Source of the DNA: Phyllobacteriaceae bacterium UBA1940
Lineage (GTDB): Bacteria; Pseudomonadota; Alphaproteobacteria; Rhizobiales; Rhizobiaceae
Assembly (NCBI GenBank): GCA_002336975.1
Contig: DDFA01000115.1
Location: forward strand, 1-20,255
Direction of reading: 5' to 3'
DNA length: 20,255 nt
Under the pieces are notes generated by a model. It saw nothing but the letters and a program-made list of their open reading frames with translations, did not search any database and was not told the DNA's origin. A program made the position numbers and the translations under genes. Shown in pieces: positions 8,803 through 15,606 of this stretch (its first letter is position 1; the number at the start of each line of letters is the position of its first letter).

Positions 8803-9519
8803 GTGCTGGACTGGCTTCGAGACAATTTGCCGGAGCGTTACGCTGACGCCATCTTGTGGGTTTTGCTGGCGCTGCTTCTGTTTTTCATCTTGCTGGTGGT
8901 GATACGGACCTTGCGCAGTTTCCGCAGCGGGACGTTTGTCCTTGGCGGCCGCAACCGCCGCACCCGTCTGGCGGTGATGGACGCAACGCCTGTCGACAGC
9001 CGGCGTCGTCTGGTTCTGGTGAGACGCGACGACGTCGAGCATCTGATTCTGATCGGCGGGCCGACGGACGTGGTCGTCGAGCAGGATATCCGCATGTTCC
9101 CCCGTGTCGCGCGTTCCCCCGATGCCCAGGCGCACGAGGCGGAACCGCATCGCGAACAGTCGCGGCAGCCTGCGCTCCAGCCGACTGCGCCCCGCAAGGT
9201 CGAGCCGCCTCGTCCGGTCGTTGCCGCAAGGCCGGCCGCACCCGTCTCGCCACAGTCCCATGCCCGATTGCCGCCGGCGACGATACCGATGTCGCCGCCG
9301 CCGGCTCCGCCGCCCGCAAGACCGGCAGCGGCCCAGTCATCGGCGCCGATCAAGCCGGCCGCAGCCGCGCCTGCCCGGCCCGCTGCTGCGAGCCACGACG
9401 ACCTGTTGCACGAAGACCTTGAAATTACGCTCGACGAGCCGCTCGCGCCGAAGGCCCAAAAACCGTCGGCGGATGAGGAGATGACGCGCCTCCTCGGCGA
9501 ACTGTCACAGCGCAAATAG
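8803..9519 (+). CDS. FliO-like membrane protein with proline/alanine-rich tail
   Basis: The 238-residue product has a short N-terminal periplasmic segment, one TM helix (about 17-35), and a small domain at about 52-96 with the FliO-type pattern. In that domain LAVMDATPVDSRRRLVLVRR precedes EHLILIGGPTDVVVE. A long Pro/Ala/Lys-rich low-complexity region (about 110-210) follows, then an acidic C-terminus. FliO helps assemble the flagellar type III export gate (FliPQR) in the inner membrane. The start is GTG 8803, with a strong GGGGAGG 5 bases upstream; no better ATG exists. It is divergent from cckA and convergent with dksA, not in a flagellar cluster, so the flagellar role is inferred from the domain only. 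Other short FliO-fold proteins next to cckA may have a different job. Confidence 0.6.
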   Translation: MLDWLRDNLPERYADAILWVLLALLLFFILLVVIRTLRSFRSGTFVLGGRNRRTRLAVMDATPVDSRRRLVLVRRDDVEHLILIGGPTDVVVEQDIRMFPRVARSPDAQAHEAEPHREQSRQPALQPTAPRKVEPPRPVVAARPAAPVSPQSHARLPPATIPMSPPPAPPPARPAAAQSSAPIKPAAAAPARPAAASHDDLLHEDLEITLDEPLAPKAQKPSADEEMTRLLGELSQRK

Positions 9520-9534
9520 CCCGCCGCGATTGGC

Positions 9535-9554
9535 TCGGGACTCAATCGTCCCGA
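9535..9554 (+). terminator. Hairpin between the convergent FliO-like and dksA genes
   Basis: TCGGGAC (9535-9541) and GTCCCGA (9548-9554) form a perfect 7-base-pair stem around the loop TCAATC. The hairpin lies 16 bases after the FliO-like stop and covers the dksA stop. A short T-run (TTTT) appears a few bases later on the plus strand, and none is seen on the minus strand. It may end plus-strand transcription weakly. Confidence 0.35.
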
Positions 9555-9958
9555 TAGACCTTTTCCCGGCGCTCATGGCGTTCCTGCGCTTCAATCGACA
9601 AGGTCGCGATCGGACGCGCATCCAGCCGCTTGAGCGAGATCGGCTCGCCGGTTTCCTCGCAATAGCCGTAGGTTCCGTCGTCGAGCCGGGTCAGCGCCGC
9701 GTCGATCTTTGCAATCAGCTTGCGTTGCCGGTCGCGAGCGCGCAACTCGATAGCCCGGTCTGTCTCCGACGAAGCGCGGTCGGCAAGGTCCGGATGATTG
9801 GCGTTTTCCTGCTGCAGGACTTCCAGCGTTTCGCGTGCTTCGCGCAGGATGTCGCTCTTCCAAGCGATCAACTTGGACCGGAAATATGCCTTCTGCCGAT
9901 CATTCATGAACGGCTCGTCATCCAAGGGAACGTATTTGTCGCTTGAATTCGAGCTCAT
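9542..9958 (-). CDS. dksA: DksA-type RNA polymerase-binding transcription factor, single-cysteine form
   Basis: DksA enters the RNA polymerase secondary channel and, with ppGpp, resets transcription during starvation. The 138-residue protein has the coiled-coil domain (about 30-90) with Asp57-x-x-Asp60-x-Ala62 at the tip, matching E. coli Asp71, Asp74 and Ala76. A zinc-finger-like domain (97-130) and the C-terminal helix ERHERREKVYRDD follow. Of the four zinc-ligand positions only Cys100 is cysteine; the others are Thr103, Ser121 and Ala124 by spacing. Such degenerate fingers are known among alphaproteobacterial DksA proteins, which can act without zinc. The ATG at 9958 has a GGGGTG just upstream and a readable promoter about 30-60 bases before it. 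It is convergent with the FliO-like gene. Confidence 0.95.
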   Translation of the reverse strand: MSSNSSDKYVPLDDEPFMNDRQKAYFRSKLIAWKSDILREARETLEVLQQENANHPDLADRASSETDRAIELRARDRQRKLIAKIDAALTRLDDGTYGYCEETGEPISLKRLDARPIATLSIEAQERHERREKVYRDD

Positions 9959-9988
9959 CGATTCACCCCATGAATGCTACCCGGCGCC

Positions 9989-10017
9989 TATATATTCTCG
10001 GCCAAAGCATGGCACAA
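9989..10017 (-). promoter_or_regulatory. Sigma70-type promoter of dksA
   Basis: On the minus strand a TTGTGC -35 box (10017-10012) is followed by exactly 17 bases and a TATATA -10 box (9994-9989). This would start transcription near 9982 and give a leader of roughly 25 bases. Rhizobial housekeeping promoters have this form (TTGAC-N17-CTATAT). It is an inference from sequence only. Confidence 0.5.
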
Positions 10018-10181
10018 GCACAAAGGCACGCCCCGTCACGCAATTGTCAGACCACTCCACCTGTCCGATTCTGGAACAGTGAAAGTCTTTGAAAAGCTTT
10101 GACTTCATTGATGTTTGTGACCGACAGCAGATGGGTTCGGCGCGCCGGCGCGTTGTTCGCGTCATCCACTTGCTTTTCAGA

Positions 10182-10209
10182 TTGCGCGCGGACGAACCAG
10201 ACACTAGAT
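10182..10209 (+). promoter_or_regulatory. Weak candidate promoter for the sixA-ycjX-ycjF operon
   Basis: TTGCGC (10182-10187) is followed by 16 bases and CTAGAT (10204-10209). If used, transcription would start near 10217 and produce a leader of about 240 bases containing the hairpin cluster. The match is only moderate. Confidence 0.25.
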
Positions 10210-10264
10210 CGTTTCATGGTTGGATGGAAACACTCTGCCGGCGGGCATTCGGCGCAGGATCTAA

Positions 10265-10402
10265 GGCTCCGGAAAGGGTCGGGCTGGCCGCCCGGCCAAG
10301 CCGGAGCCCGATGAAATCGAGCCCTGTGAACCCGTCCGCAGCGGTTGCCGCTGACTGTCGCCCGCGGCGTCAGGCGGGTCGTCTCGCCACCGGCGAAACG
10401 AC
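10265..10402 (+). other. Cluster of four intergenic hairpins (possible leader or small RNA)
   Basis: Four stems follow one another. GGCTCCGG/CCGGAGCC (10265-10272 with 10301-10308) encloses TGGCC/GGCCA (10285-10289 with 10294-10298). CAGCGG-TTG-CCGCTG lies at 10339-10353. CCCGC/GCGGG pairs 10361-10365 with 10374-10378. GTCGTCTCGCC-ACC-GGCGAAACGAC lies at 10378-10402, an 11-pair stem with one mismatch. The last two share base 10378, so they compete or stack. None is followed by a T-run on either strand. GC-rich DNA gives some stems by chance, but this density and stem quality stand out in the window. Confidence 0.35.
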
Positions 10403-10456
10403 GCAAGGCGACAAACTGCTCAATCGTGCGTCCACGCGCGTCGGAGAATCGTTTTG

Positions 10457-10963
10457 ATGGCCAGCCTGCTTTTGTTGAGACATGCGCGCGCGGCCTGGGC
10501 GGAACCGGGGATGCGCGACTTTGACCGCCCGCTCGACACCACCGGACGCGTCGACGCCGACGCAATGGGGGCTGTGCTTGCGATCAGCGGCACGACGCCC
10601 GATCTGGTCGTCTGCTCCGGCGCACGGCGGGCGCGCGAGACCTGGGAGGCGGTCGCCAAGCATCTTCATCCGACCTGCCAGGCGATATTCACCGATGAGT
10701 TGTATGCAACAGACGCGGCCGGCTATCTCGCCCTCATCCGCAGCCACGCCGGTTCGAAAGCGCTGATGCTGGTTGGCCACAATCCGATGATAGAGGACGT
10801 CTGTTTCGCCATTGCGACGGATGGCGACCAGGCTGCAAAGGACGCCCGCGCCGGCGGCTTTCCGGCCTGCGGTCTGGCACTGATCGACATGCGCGGCTCG
10901 CTGGCGGACGCCGCGCCCGGCGTCGGCTTCCTCGAAGCCTTTCACTCGCCGACCGAGTTCTGA
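10457..10963 (+). CDS. SixA-like histidine phosphatase (RHG family)
   Basis: The 168-residue protein belongs to the small branch of the histidine phosphatase superfamily. Visible marks are LLLLRHARA with Arg8-His9 (His9 is the phospho-accepting histidine), a conserved Arg in SGARRARETWEAV (54-66), Glu81 as likely proton donor, and VGHNP with His108. E. coli SixA removes phosphate from the HPt domain of ArcB; whether this protein acts on an HPt protein is unknown. The start is ATG 10457, with GGAG 10 bases upstream; an in-frame TTG directly before it (10454) is an alternative. It is the first gene of a compact plus-strand operon, 18 bases before the YcjX-like gene. The short length without extra domains fits SixA rather than phosphoglycerate mutase. 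Confidence 0.88.
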   Translation: MASLLLLRHARAAWAEPGMRDFDRPLDTTGRVDADAMGAVLAISGTTPDLVVCSGARRARETWEAVAKHLHPTCQAIFTDELYATDAAGYLALIRSHAGSKALMLVGHNPMIEDVCFAIATDGDQAAKDARAGGFPACGLALIDMRGSLADAAPGVGFLEAFHSPTEF

Positions 10964-10981
10964 ACAAGAGCAGGAAGACCC

Positions 10982-12436
10982 TTGGCCTCTCCCACATCGA
11001 TCGCCGACGAAGCCCTGATCGCCCTGGACACGCTCACCGGTCGCATCGCCGGGCTCAGCCAGCCTTCGGTGCGGCTCGGCGTCACCGGCCTGTCGCGGGC
11101 CGGCAAGACCGTCTTCATATCCTCGCTGGTGCACAATCTGATCCACGGCGGACGCCTGCCGTTGTTCGAGGCGCAGAAGTCGGGCCGCATCTCGAAAGCC
11201 GTGCTGCAGCACCAGCCCGACGACGACGTCCCGCGGTTTCAGTACGAGGACCATATCGCGGCGCTGGTCGACCAGCGCATCTGGCCCGAATCCACCCGCG
11301 CCATCTCGCAACTGCGGCTGGTGATCGACTATCAGTCGGCGTCGGGCTGGGGGCGCATGTTCTCGTCGGGCAGTCTGGCGGTCGATATTGTCGACTATCC
11401 GGGCGAATGGCTGCTTGACCTGCCGCTGCTCGGCAAGAGCTACGAGACTTTTTCGCGCGAATCCTTCGAACTGGCGGATCTGAATTCCCGGTCCGATCTT
11501 TCGTTGGAATGGCGCGCCGCCGCCGCTGCGGTCGACCCCAACGGAGACGCCGACGAGATGGCGGCGCGCGGCCTCGCCGAAAAATTCACCGCCTATCTGC
11601 GCGCCTGCAAGGCCGATTCGCGCGCACTCTCGACCTTGCCCCCCGGCCGCTTCCTGATGCCCGGAGACATGGAAGGCTCGCCTGCCCTCACCTTTGCGCC
11701 GCTTGCCGCGCTGGGGCCAGGCAGCGCCAGGCCCGGTTCATTGTGGGCGATGATGCAGCGGCGCTACGAATCCTACAAAACCCATGTCGTGAAACCGTTC
11801 TTTCGCGAACACGTCGCCCGCCTCGACCGGCAGATCGTGCTGGTCGACGCGCTCCAGGCGATCAATGCCGGCGCCGCGGCGGTGGCGGACCTCGAACGGG
11901 CGCTGGCCGAAATCCTCGCCTGTTTCCGTCCGGGATCGCGAAACCTCCTCACCGGCCTGTTCAGCCGCCGCATCGACCGCATCCTGGTCGCCGCGACAAA
12001 AGCCGACCATCTGCACCACGAAAGCCACGACCGACTGCAGGCGATCGTGCGCCGCCTGACCCAAAGCGCCGCCGCGCGCGCCGACCTGACCGGCGCCGAT
12101 GTCGAGGTTTTGGCGATGGCCGCGGTGCGGGCCACTCGCGAGGGAACCGTCAAGCAGCGCGGCGAGACGCTGCCGGTCATCATCGGCATCCCGATCAAGG
12201 GCGAAACCATCGGCGGCGAGGTGTTTGACGGCGAGACCGAAACCGCCATTTTCCCCGGCGACCTGCCGGTCAAGCCCGATGTCGTGCTCGATCCGGCCAG
12301 CAAGGGCCTCGACATCCGCTTTGTCCGCTTCCGCCCGCCGAAGCTCGAAAGAAGCGCCGACGGACTGAAACTGTCGCTGCCAAACATCCGGCTCGACCGG
12401 GCGCTGCAGTTTCTGCTTGGAGACAGACTGTCATGA
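10982..12436 (+). CDS. ycjX: YcjX-family P-loop GTPase-like protein
   Basis: YcjX/DUF463 proteins are predicted GTPases; in E. coli ycjX belongs to the phage-shock (Psp) regulon. The 484-residue product has a P-loop GLSRAGKT (36-43, Lys42), a G3-like motif DYPGEW (138-143) and TKAD (339-342) in the place of NKxD. This gives a complete GTPase motif set in the right order. The start is TTG 10982, with AGGA 6 bases upstream, and the protein starts in the family-typical way (ADEALIALDTLTGR). It lies 18 bases after the SixA-like gene and overlaps the YcjF-like gene by ATGA. The molecular target is unknown. Confidence 0.92.
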   Translation: MASPTSIADEALIALDTLTGRIAGLSQPSVRLGVTGLSRAGKTVFISSLVHNLIHGGRLPLFEAQKSGRISKAVLQHQPDDDVPRFQYEDHIAALVDQRIWPESTRAISQLRLVIDYQSASGWGRMFSSGSLAVDIVDYPGEWLLDLPLLGKSYETFSRESFELADLNSRSDLSLEWRAAAAAVDPNGDADEMAARGLAEKFTAYLRACKADSRALSTLPPGRFLMPGDMEGSPALTFAPLAALGPGSARPGSLWAMMQRRYESYKTHVVKPFFREHVARLDRQIVLVDALQAINAGAAAVADLERALAEILACFRPGSRNLLTGLFSRRIDRILVAATKADHLHHESHDRLQAIVRRLTQSAAARADLTGADVEVLAMAAVRATREGTVKQRGETLPVIIGIPIKGETIGGEVFDGETETAIFPGDLPVKPDVVLDPASKGLDIRFVRFRPPKLERSADGLKLSLPNIRLDRALQFLLGDRLS

Positions 12437-13506
12437 CGGACCGCCGCCAGCCCCAGGCGTTCAAGGTGGAGCCCGAGGAGGTCCGGCCAAAGGCCTCCGC
12501 CGCTCAGCCGCGCAAGCCACGGGCGACGCCCGCAACCGAGGCCGTGGTCGTCACCCCGGCGGAGATCGACGTTTTCGACAATGACGGGCTCGATCCGCTC
12601 GCCCCGCCGGCGCCGCTCGCGCCGCGCCGTGGCGCCGGTCTCGGCACGGTGTTTTTTGGCGCCGTCGGAGCGCTGATCTCGCTTGCGATCGGCTTGTGGA
12701 CCGAACGTCTGGTCCGCGAGCTGTTTACCCGCAACGAGTGGCTGGGCTGGTTTGCGCTGGTGCTGGCGGCGATCGCACTGCTTGCGCTGCTGGCCATAGT
12801 CGTCCGGGAAGGCTACGCCATCGCCCGCCTCGCCTCGGTCGAGACGCTGCAGAAGCGGGCCGCGCAGGCCGCCGCGTCGAACAATGCCAAGGAAGCCCGC
12901 GCCGCGGTCGCCGACCTCGTCGTTCTGGTCGGAAAGATGCCCGCCACCGCAGCCGGGCGTCGCGCCGTTGTCGAACTCAAGGGCGACGTCATCGATGGCG
13001 CCGACTTCATCCGCTACGCCGAGGCTGAAATCCTGTCTCCTCTCGATGAGGACGCGAAGGCCCTCGTCCTCGACGCCGCCAAACGGGTGTCAGTGGTCAC
13101 CGCCGTCAGCCCCCGCGCCCTTGTCGACCTGGTCTACGTCTTTTGGGAATCGGCGCGTCTGATCCGCCGATTGTCCGAACTCTATGGCGGACGGCCCGGC
13201 AATTTCGGCTTCTTCCGGCTGGCGCGCAGCGTCCTCTCCCATCTCGCCGTCACCGGTTCGATCGCCGCCGGCGACAGCCTGGTCCAACAACTTGTCGGCC
13301 ACGGCCTTGCCGCGCGGCTGTCGGCAAAGCTCGGCGAAGGCGTCGTCAACGGCATGATGACGGTGCGAATCGGCATTGCGGCGATGGAAACGGTGCGGCC
13401 GTTTCCGTTCAACGCGGTGAAGCGGCCTGGCATGTCCGACTTCCTGTCGGCGCTGACCGCGTTCACCGTCAGGAAGTCCCAGCCGGCGGACCGCGACAAG
13501 GAATGA
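12433..13506 (+). CDS. ycjF: YcjF-like (TIGR01620/DUF697) inner membrane protein
   Basis: The 357-residue protein has a charged, Pro-rich cytoplasmic N-terminus (about 1-68), two TM helices (about 70-88 and 104-124), and a long helical region. That region ends in the DUF697 domain, visible at about 215-330 and including SPRALVDLVYVFWE and the GDSLVQQLVGHGLAARLSAKLGEGVVNG stretch in two parts. Its ATG overlaps the YcjX stop as ATGA, and ycjX-ycjF pairs are conserved across proteobacteria, so the two probably work together at the membrane, perhaps in envelope stress. No enzymatic motif is seen. Family assignment is firm from context and topology; the role is inferred. Confidence 0.9.
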   Translation: MTDRRQPQAFKVEPEEVRPKASAAQPRKPRATPATEAVVVTPAEIDVFDNDGLDPLAPPAPLAPRRGAGLGTVFFGAVGALISLAIGLWTERLVRELFTRNEWLGWFALVLAAIALLALLAIVVREGYAIARLASVETLQKRAAQAAASNNAKEARAAVADLVVLVGKMPATAAGRRAVVELKGDVIDGADFIRYAEAEILSPLDEDAKALVLDAAKRVSVVTAVSPRALVDLVYVFWESARLIRRLSELYGGRPGNFGFFRLARSVLSHLAVTGSIAAGDSLVQQLVGHGLAARLSAKLGEGVVNGMMTVRIGIAAMETVRPFPFNAVKRPGMSDFLSALTAFTVRKSQPADRDKE

Positions 13507-13522
13507 TATTGCGCTTGCCCAA

Positions 13523-13545
13523 GTCCACGCGCATGGTGCATGGAC
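13523..13545. other. Imperfect hairpin after the YcjF-like gene
   Basis: GTCCACGC (13523-13530) and GCATGGAC (13538-13545) pair with one mismatch around a 7-base loop, 16 bases after the YcjF-like stop. No T-run follows. It could mark the transcript end of the operon, but the support is thin. Confidence 0.2.
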
Positions 13546-13627
13546 GGCGGCAGTGACGAAGCATTAACCAATCTTGGCCATTGTCGAACCACGCCTGATT
13601 GCCCAACATTTCGCCGGAAACCTGTCC

Positions 13628-14170
13628 ATGAAACGTGCATCGACGATCGCAGTGACGGCCTTGTCGCTCATGTCCGCCGGATCGATCGCCACGCCGTCGG
13701 CTGCGGCCGATGGCGACGCAAAATTCTTCCGCTCGGTGGAAGGCGTCTGGACCGGCCCTGGCGAGATCGTCGCCGGCAAATACAAGGGCACCAAGTTCAC
13801 CTGCAAGCTCAACGGCACGACTCCGAACGGCAAGGTCGGCATGACACTCGACGGCGCCTGCCGAGTCGGCGTCTTCTCGCAGCGCATGGCGGCGACGATC
13901 GTGCGCACCGGCTCGACCTATCGCGGCAAGTTTCTCGATGGCGCCGGCGGCGAGGGTCTCGACATAGTCGCGGGCAATGTCGACGGGCAACGGGTCACCA
14001 TGTCGATTTCGCGCAAGCAGCTGAACGGCGCGATGATGGCCCGCATCCAGGGTGACAATGTCATGAATGTCAGCGTCGCGGTCCGGGTCGACAGCAAGAT
14101 GGTCCGCGTCATCGCGATGGATCTGAAGCGGGTCGACGACGGCCCGGTCGGCGCGGTCGCCTCCGAATAG
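13628..14170 (+). CDS. Exported protein of unknown function
   Basis: I do not recognise this 180-residue protein. It begins with a clear signal peptide: a MKR start, a hydrophobic core (about 5-20), and a likely cleavage after Ala-Ala-Ala near residue 27. The mature part is predicted beta-rich, with alternating strands such as SVEGVWTGPGEIV and VSVAVRVDSKMVRVIAMDLKRV. This suggests a small beta-barrel or lipocalin-like fold. Cys59 and Cys78 are the only cysteines and could form a disulphide in the periplasm. ATG 13628 is preferred over an in-frame TTG at 13574, because a GGA lies about 9 bases upstream and the signal peptide starts there. It stands alone, 121 bases after the YcjF-like gene and 51 before the DUF922 gene. 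TTAACCA (a CtrA half-site) occurs at about 13564-13570. Confidence 0.8.
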   Translation: MKRASTIAVTALSLMSAGSIATPSAAADGDAKFFRSVEGVWTGPGEIVAGKYKGTKFTCKLNGTTPNGKVGMTLDGACRVGVFSQRMAATIVRTGSTYRGKFLDGAGGEGLDIVAGNVDGQRVTMSISRKQLNGAMMARIQGDNVMNVSVAVRVDSKMVRVIAMDLKRVDDGPVGAVASE

Positions 14171-14221
14171 GGCCAATCCGCCTCACTTGCATCGATGTTT
14201 TGCCCGGCGCATGCTGTTTTG

Positions 14222-14824
14222 ATGAACCGTGCGCCTTCCGTCATTCTGGCAGCCATTGGCTTGTCAGCCTTTCTCGTCTGCGCTGCGTCGGCGGCGAGCG
14301 TATCGCGTAGCTACAGCTATTTTCCGGTGCGCGGGGCGACCTTGCAGGACCTCCAGGAAGACATGGAGCGGCGCGGCCCCGAAGTGCAGAGCACCGGGCG
14401 CCGCCATCCCGGCGCCACCCGGCTCGAATTCAAGGATCGCATCCGCTACCGTTCGGAAAAGGGAAAATGCCGGGTTCTGTCGGTCGCCATCTCGGTCAGG
14501 GCGCGCATCATCCTGCCGCGCTGGGTGCGCCGCAGCTCCGGCAGCCCCGAAACCAGGCAGGTGTGGGATGCGCTGTCGTCCGATATCAAGCGACACGAGG
14601 AAAGCCACGTCTCGATCGCCAAGAATCATGCGCGCGACATGGAACAGTCGATCGCCGGCATCCCGCCGCAGAACAATTGCGACCTTGTCGAGGCGCTGGC
14701 GCGCAAGGCCTTGGCCGACGGATTGATGCGCCACGACGCCGAACAGGCCCGGTTCGACTTGATCGAGGGCAAGAATTTCTCCGCGCGGCTCGAACGGCTG
14801 ATCCGCTATCGCGCCGGGCAGTGA
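14222..14824 (+). CDS. DUF922-family putative exported zinc protease
   Basis: The 200-residue product has a signal peptide (about 1-26, ending CAASAAS) and the DUF922 layout. An N-terminal beta region contains YSYFPVRGATLQDLQEDMERRGP. A central stretch holds Cys83. The helix DIKRHEESHVSIAKNHARDME has the HExxH motif His125-Glu126-x-x-His129, expected to bind zinc. Cys83 and Cys153 could pair in the periplasm. DUF922 proteins are predicted metal-dependent peptidases without a known substrate. ATG 14222 begins the signal peptide directly; an ATG at 14195 would add nine residues. Neither has a strong ribosome binding site. It is convergent with the ferredoxin gene, with 9 bases between the stops. 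Confidence 0.85.
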   Translation: MNRAPSVILAAIGLSAFLVCAASAASVSRSYSYFPVRGATLQDLQEDMERRGPEVQSTGRRHPGATRLEFKDRIRYRSEKGKCRVLSVAISVRARIILPRWVRRSSGSPETRQVWDALSSDIKRHEESHVSIAKNHARDMEQSIAGIPPQNNCDLVEALARKALADGLMRHDAEQARFDLIEGKNFSARLERLIRYRAGQ

Positions 14825-14833
14825 CGCGCGTCT

Positions 14834-15154
14834 TCAGCCCTGGCGTTCGGGGATCGAGACCACCAGCCCGTCAAGCTCGTCCCTGACCCGGATCTGGCAC
14901 GACAGCCGCGACGTCGGCCGCACATCGTAGGCGAAGTCGAGCATGTCTTCTTCCATCGCCTCGGGCGGACCGACCAGTTCGGTCCAGGCTTCGTCGACAT
15001 AGACATGGCACGTCGCGCAGGCGCACGCGCCGCCGCATTCCGCCTCGATGCCGGGAATGCCTTGCCGGATGGCGTTTTCCATCACGGTGGAGCCGTTTGC
15101 GGCGTCCACATCGAATCGGGCGCCGTCAAAGGCGATATAGGTCAGCTTGGTCAT
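14834..15154 (-). CDS. 2Fe-2S ferredoxin, adrenodoxin type
   Basis: The 106-residue electron carrier has the adrenodoxin-type cluster motif Cys40-x5-Cys46-x2-Cys49 and a fourth ligand at Cys86, with an extra Cys44 in the [14 protein letters not shown] loop as usual for this class. The acidic helix [11 protein letters not shown] (65-75) is the expected partner-docking surface. Proteins of this type donate electrons to P450s or act in Fe-S cluster biogenesis; which applies is not clear, as no isc or P450 gene is nearby. The ATG at 15154 lies about 26 bases after the expected start of a near-consensus promoter. No strong ribosome binding site is visible. Confidence 0.96.
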   Translation of the reverse strand: MTKLTYIAFDGARFDVDAANGSTVMENAIRQGIPGIEAECGGACACATCHVYVDEAWTELVGPPEAMEEDMLDFAYDVRPTSRLSCQIRVRDELDGLVVSIPERQG

Positions 15155-15186
15155 GGGATCGGACCGTGAGGATCGGCAAAGCCTGC

Positions 15187-15215
15187 AAATAGGTAGTCCG
15201 GCCCTGCCCTGTCAA
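15187..15215 (-). promoter_or_regulatory. Near-consensus sigma70 promoter of the ferredoxin gene
   Basis: On the minus strand a perfect TTGACA -35 box (15215-15210) is followed by exactly 17 bases and CTATTT (15192-15187), close to the rhizobial -10 consensus CTATAT. It lies between the HPt gene stop and the ferredoxin start, so the ferredoxin gene has its own promoter. It is the best promoter in the window. Confidence 0.7.
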
Positions 15216-15231
15216 CCGCGCCCCGGCCGCG

Positions 15232-15606
15232 TCAGCGGCTGATCGAGGCGACGAAGTCGCTGACCTCGTCGATACGCTTGAAAAGCGCCGCCGCCAGCGA
15301 CTTGTCCTGTGGATTGCGTTCGACCGCCGTCGCCGCTTCCGCCACCGCGAAGGCGCCGACGCCGCCCGCCGAGCCGCGCAGCCCGTGCGCCATCATCACG
15401 CGTTCGTCGCGTCCCGACGCCGTCAGCCGCTCGCGCACTGCCTGAGCCTGCTGCACGAACATCGCAAGCACTTCCTGTTCCAGGTGCCGATCGCCAAACG
15501 TCTGCTTGCCCAGATGCACCAGATCGATCGGACGCACTTTTGTGCTCTTTGGCGCCTCTCCGCCGGGCGCGGCGAAGGCGATGGTCGACAAACTCAGGGG
15601 ACTCAT
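15232..15606 (-). CDS. HPt-domain phosphotransfer protein
   Basis: Single-domain HPt proteins pass phosphate between a hybrid kinase receiver and a response regulator. The 124-residue product has a Pro/Gly-containing N-terminus (1-25) and a helical HPt domain (about 28-122). The domain has MAHGLRGSAGGVGA, in which His74 is the phospho-accepting residue, followed by Leu76, Arg77, Gly78 and Ser79 (the usual HxLKGS pattern with Arg for Lys). ATG 15606 is preferred over a TTG at 15642; GAGAG lies just upstream. It is a monocistronic-looking gene, divergent from the giant protein. It is distinct from ChpT, which is larger and histidine-kinase-like, so its partner kinase is open. CckA is encoded 6.6 kb away. 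Confidence 0.85.
   Translation of the reverse strand: MSPLSLSTIAFAAPGGEAPKSTKVRPIDLVHLGKQTFGDRHLEQEVLAMFVQQAQAVRERLTASGRDERVMMAHGLRGSAGGVGAFAVAEAATAVERNPQDKSLAAALFKRIDEVSDFVASISR

Larger units (their letters stand above)
10018..10456. other. Long spacer between dksA and the SixA-like gene, without a convincing gene
   Basis: This 439-base stretch has no reading frame with recognisable protein features or a good ribosome binding site. It contains an imperfect inverted repeat at 10207-10235 (AGATCGTTTCAT against ATGGAAACACTCT), which resembles degenerate intergenic palindromes of rhizobia. It also holds a possible promoter (10182-10209) and a cluster of four hairpins (10265-10402). It may be the leader of the downstream operon, a small RNA gene, or the remains of a repeat element. 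Confidence 0.5.

Noticed and set aside
9530..9946. A 138-codon plus-strand frame opposite dksA
   Set aside because: dksA on the minus strand is unambiguous and has its own promoter.
10089..10457. A 122-codon plus-strand frame in the dksA-sixA spacer
   Set aside because: It has no ribosome binding site, no recognisable domain, Arg/Pro/Ala-rich composition and several hairpins inside, and it runs into the sixA start.
14823..14832. Palindrome GACGCGCGTC between the DUF922 and ferredoxin stops as a terminator
   Set aside because: The arms leave no room for a stable stem and loop and there is no T-run, so it is probably chance in GC-rich sequence.
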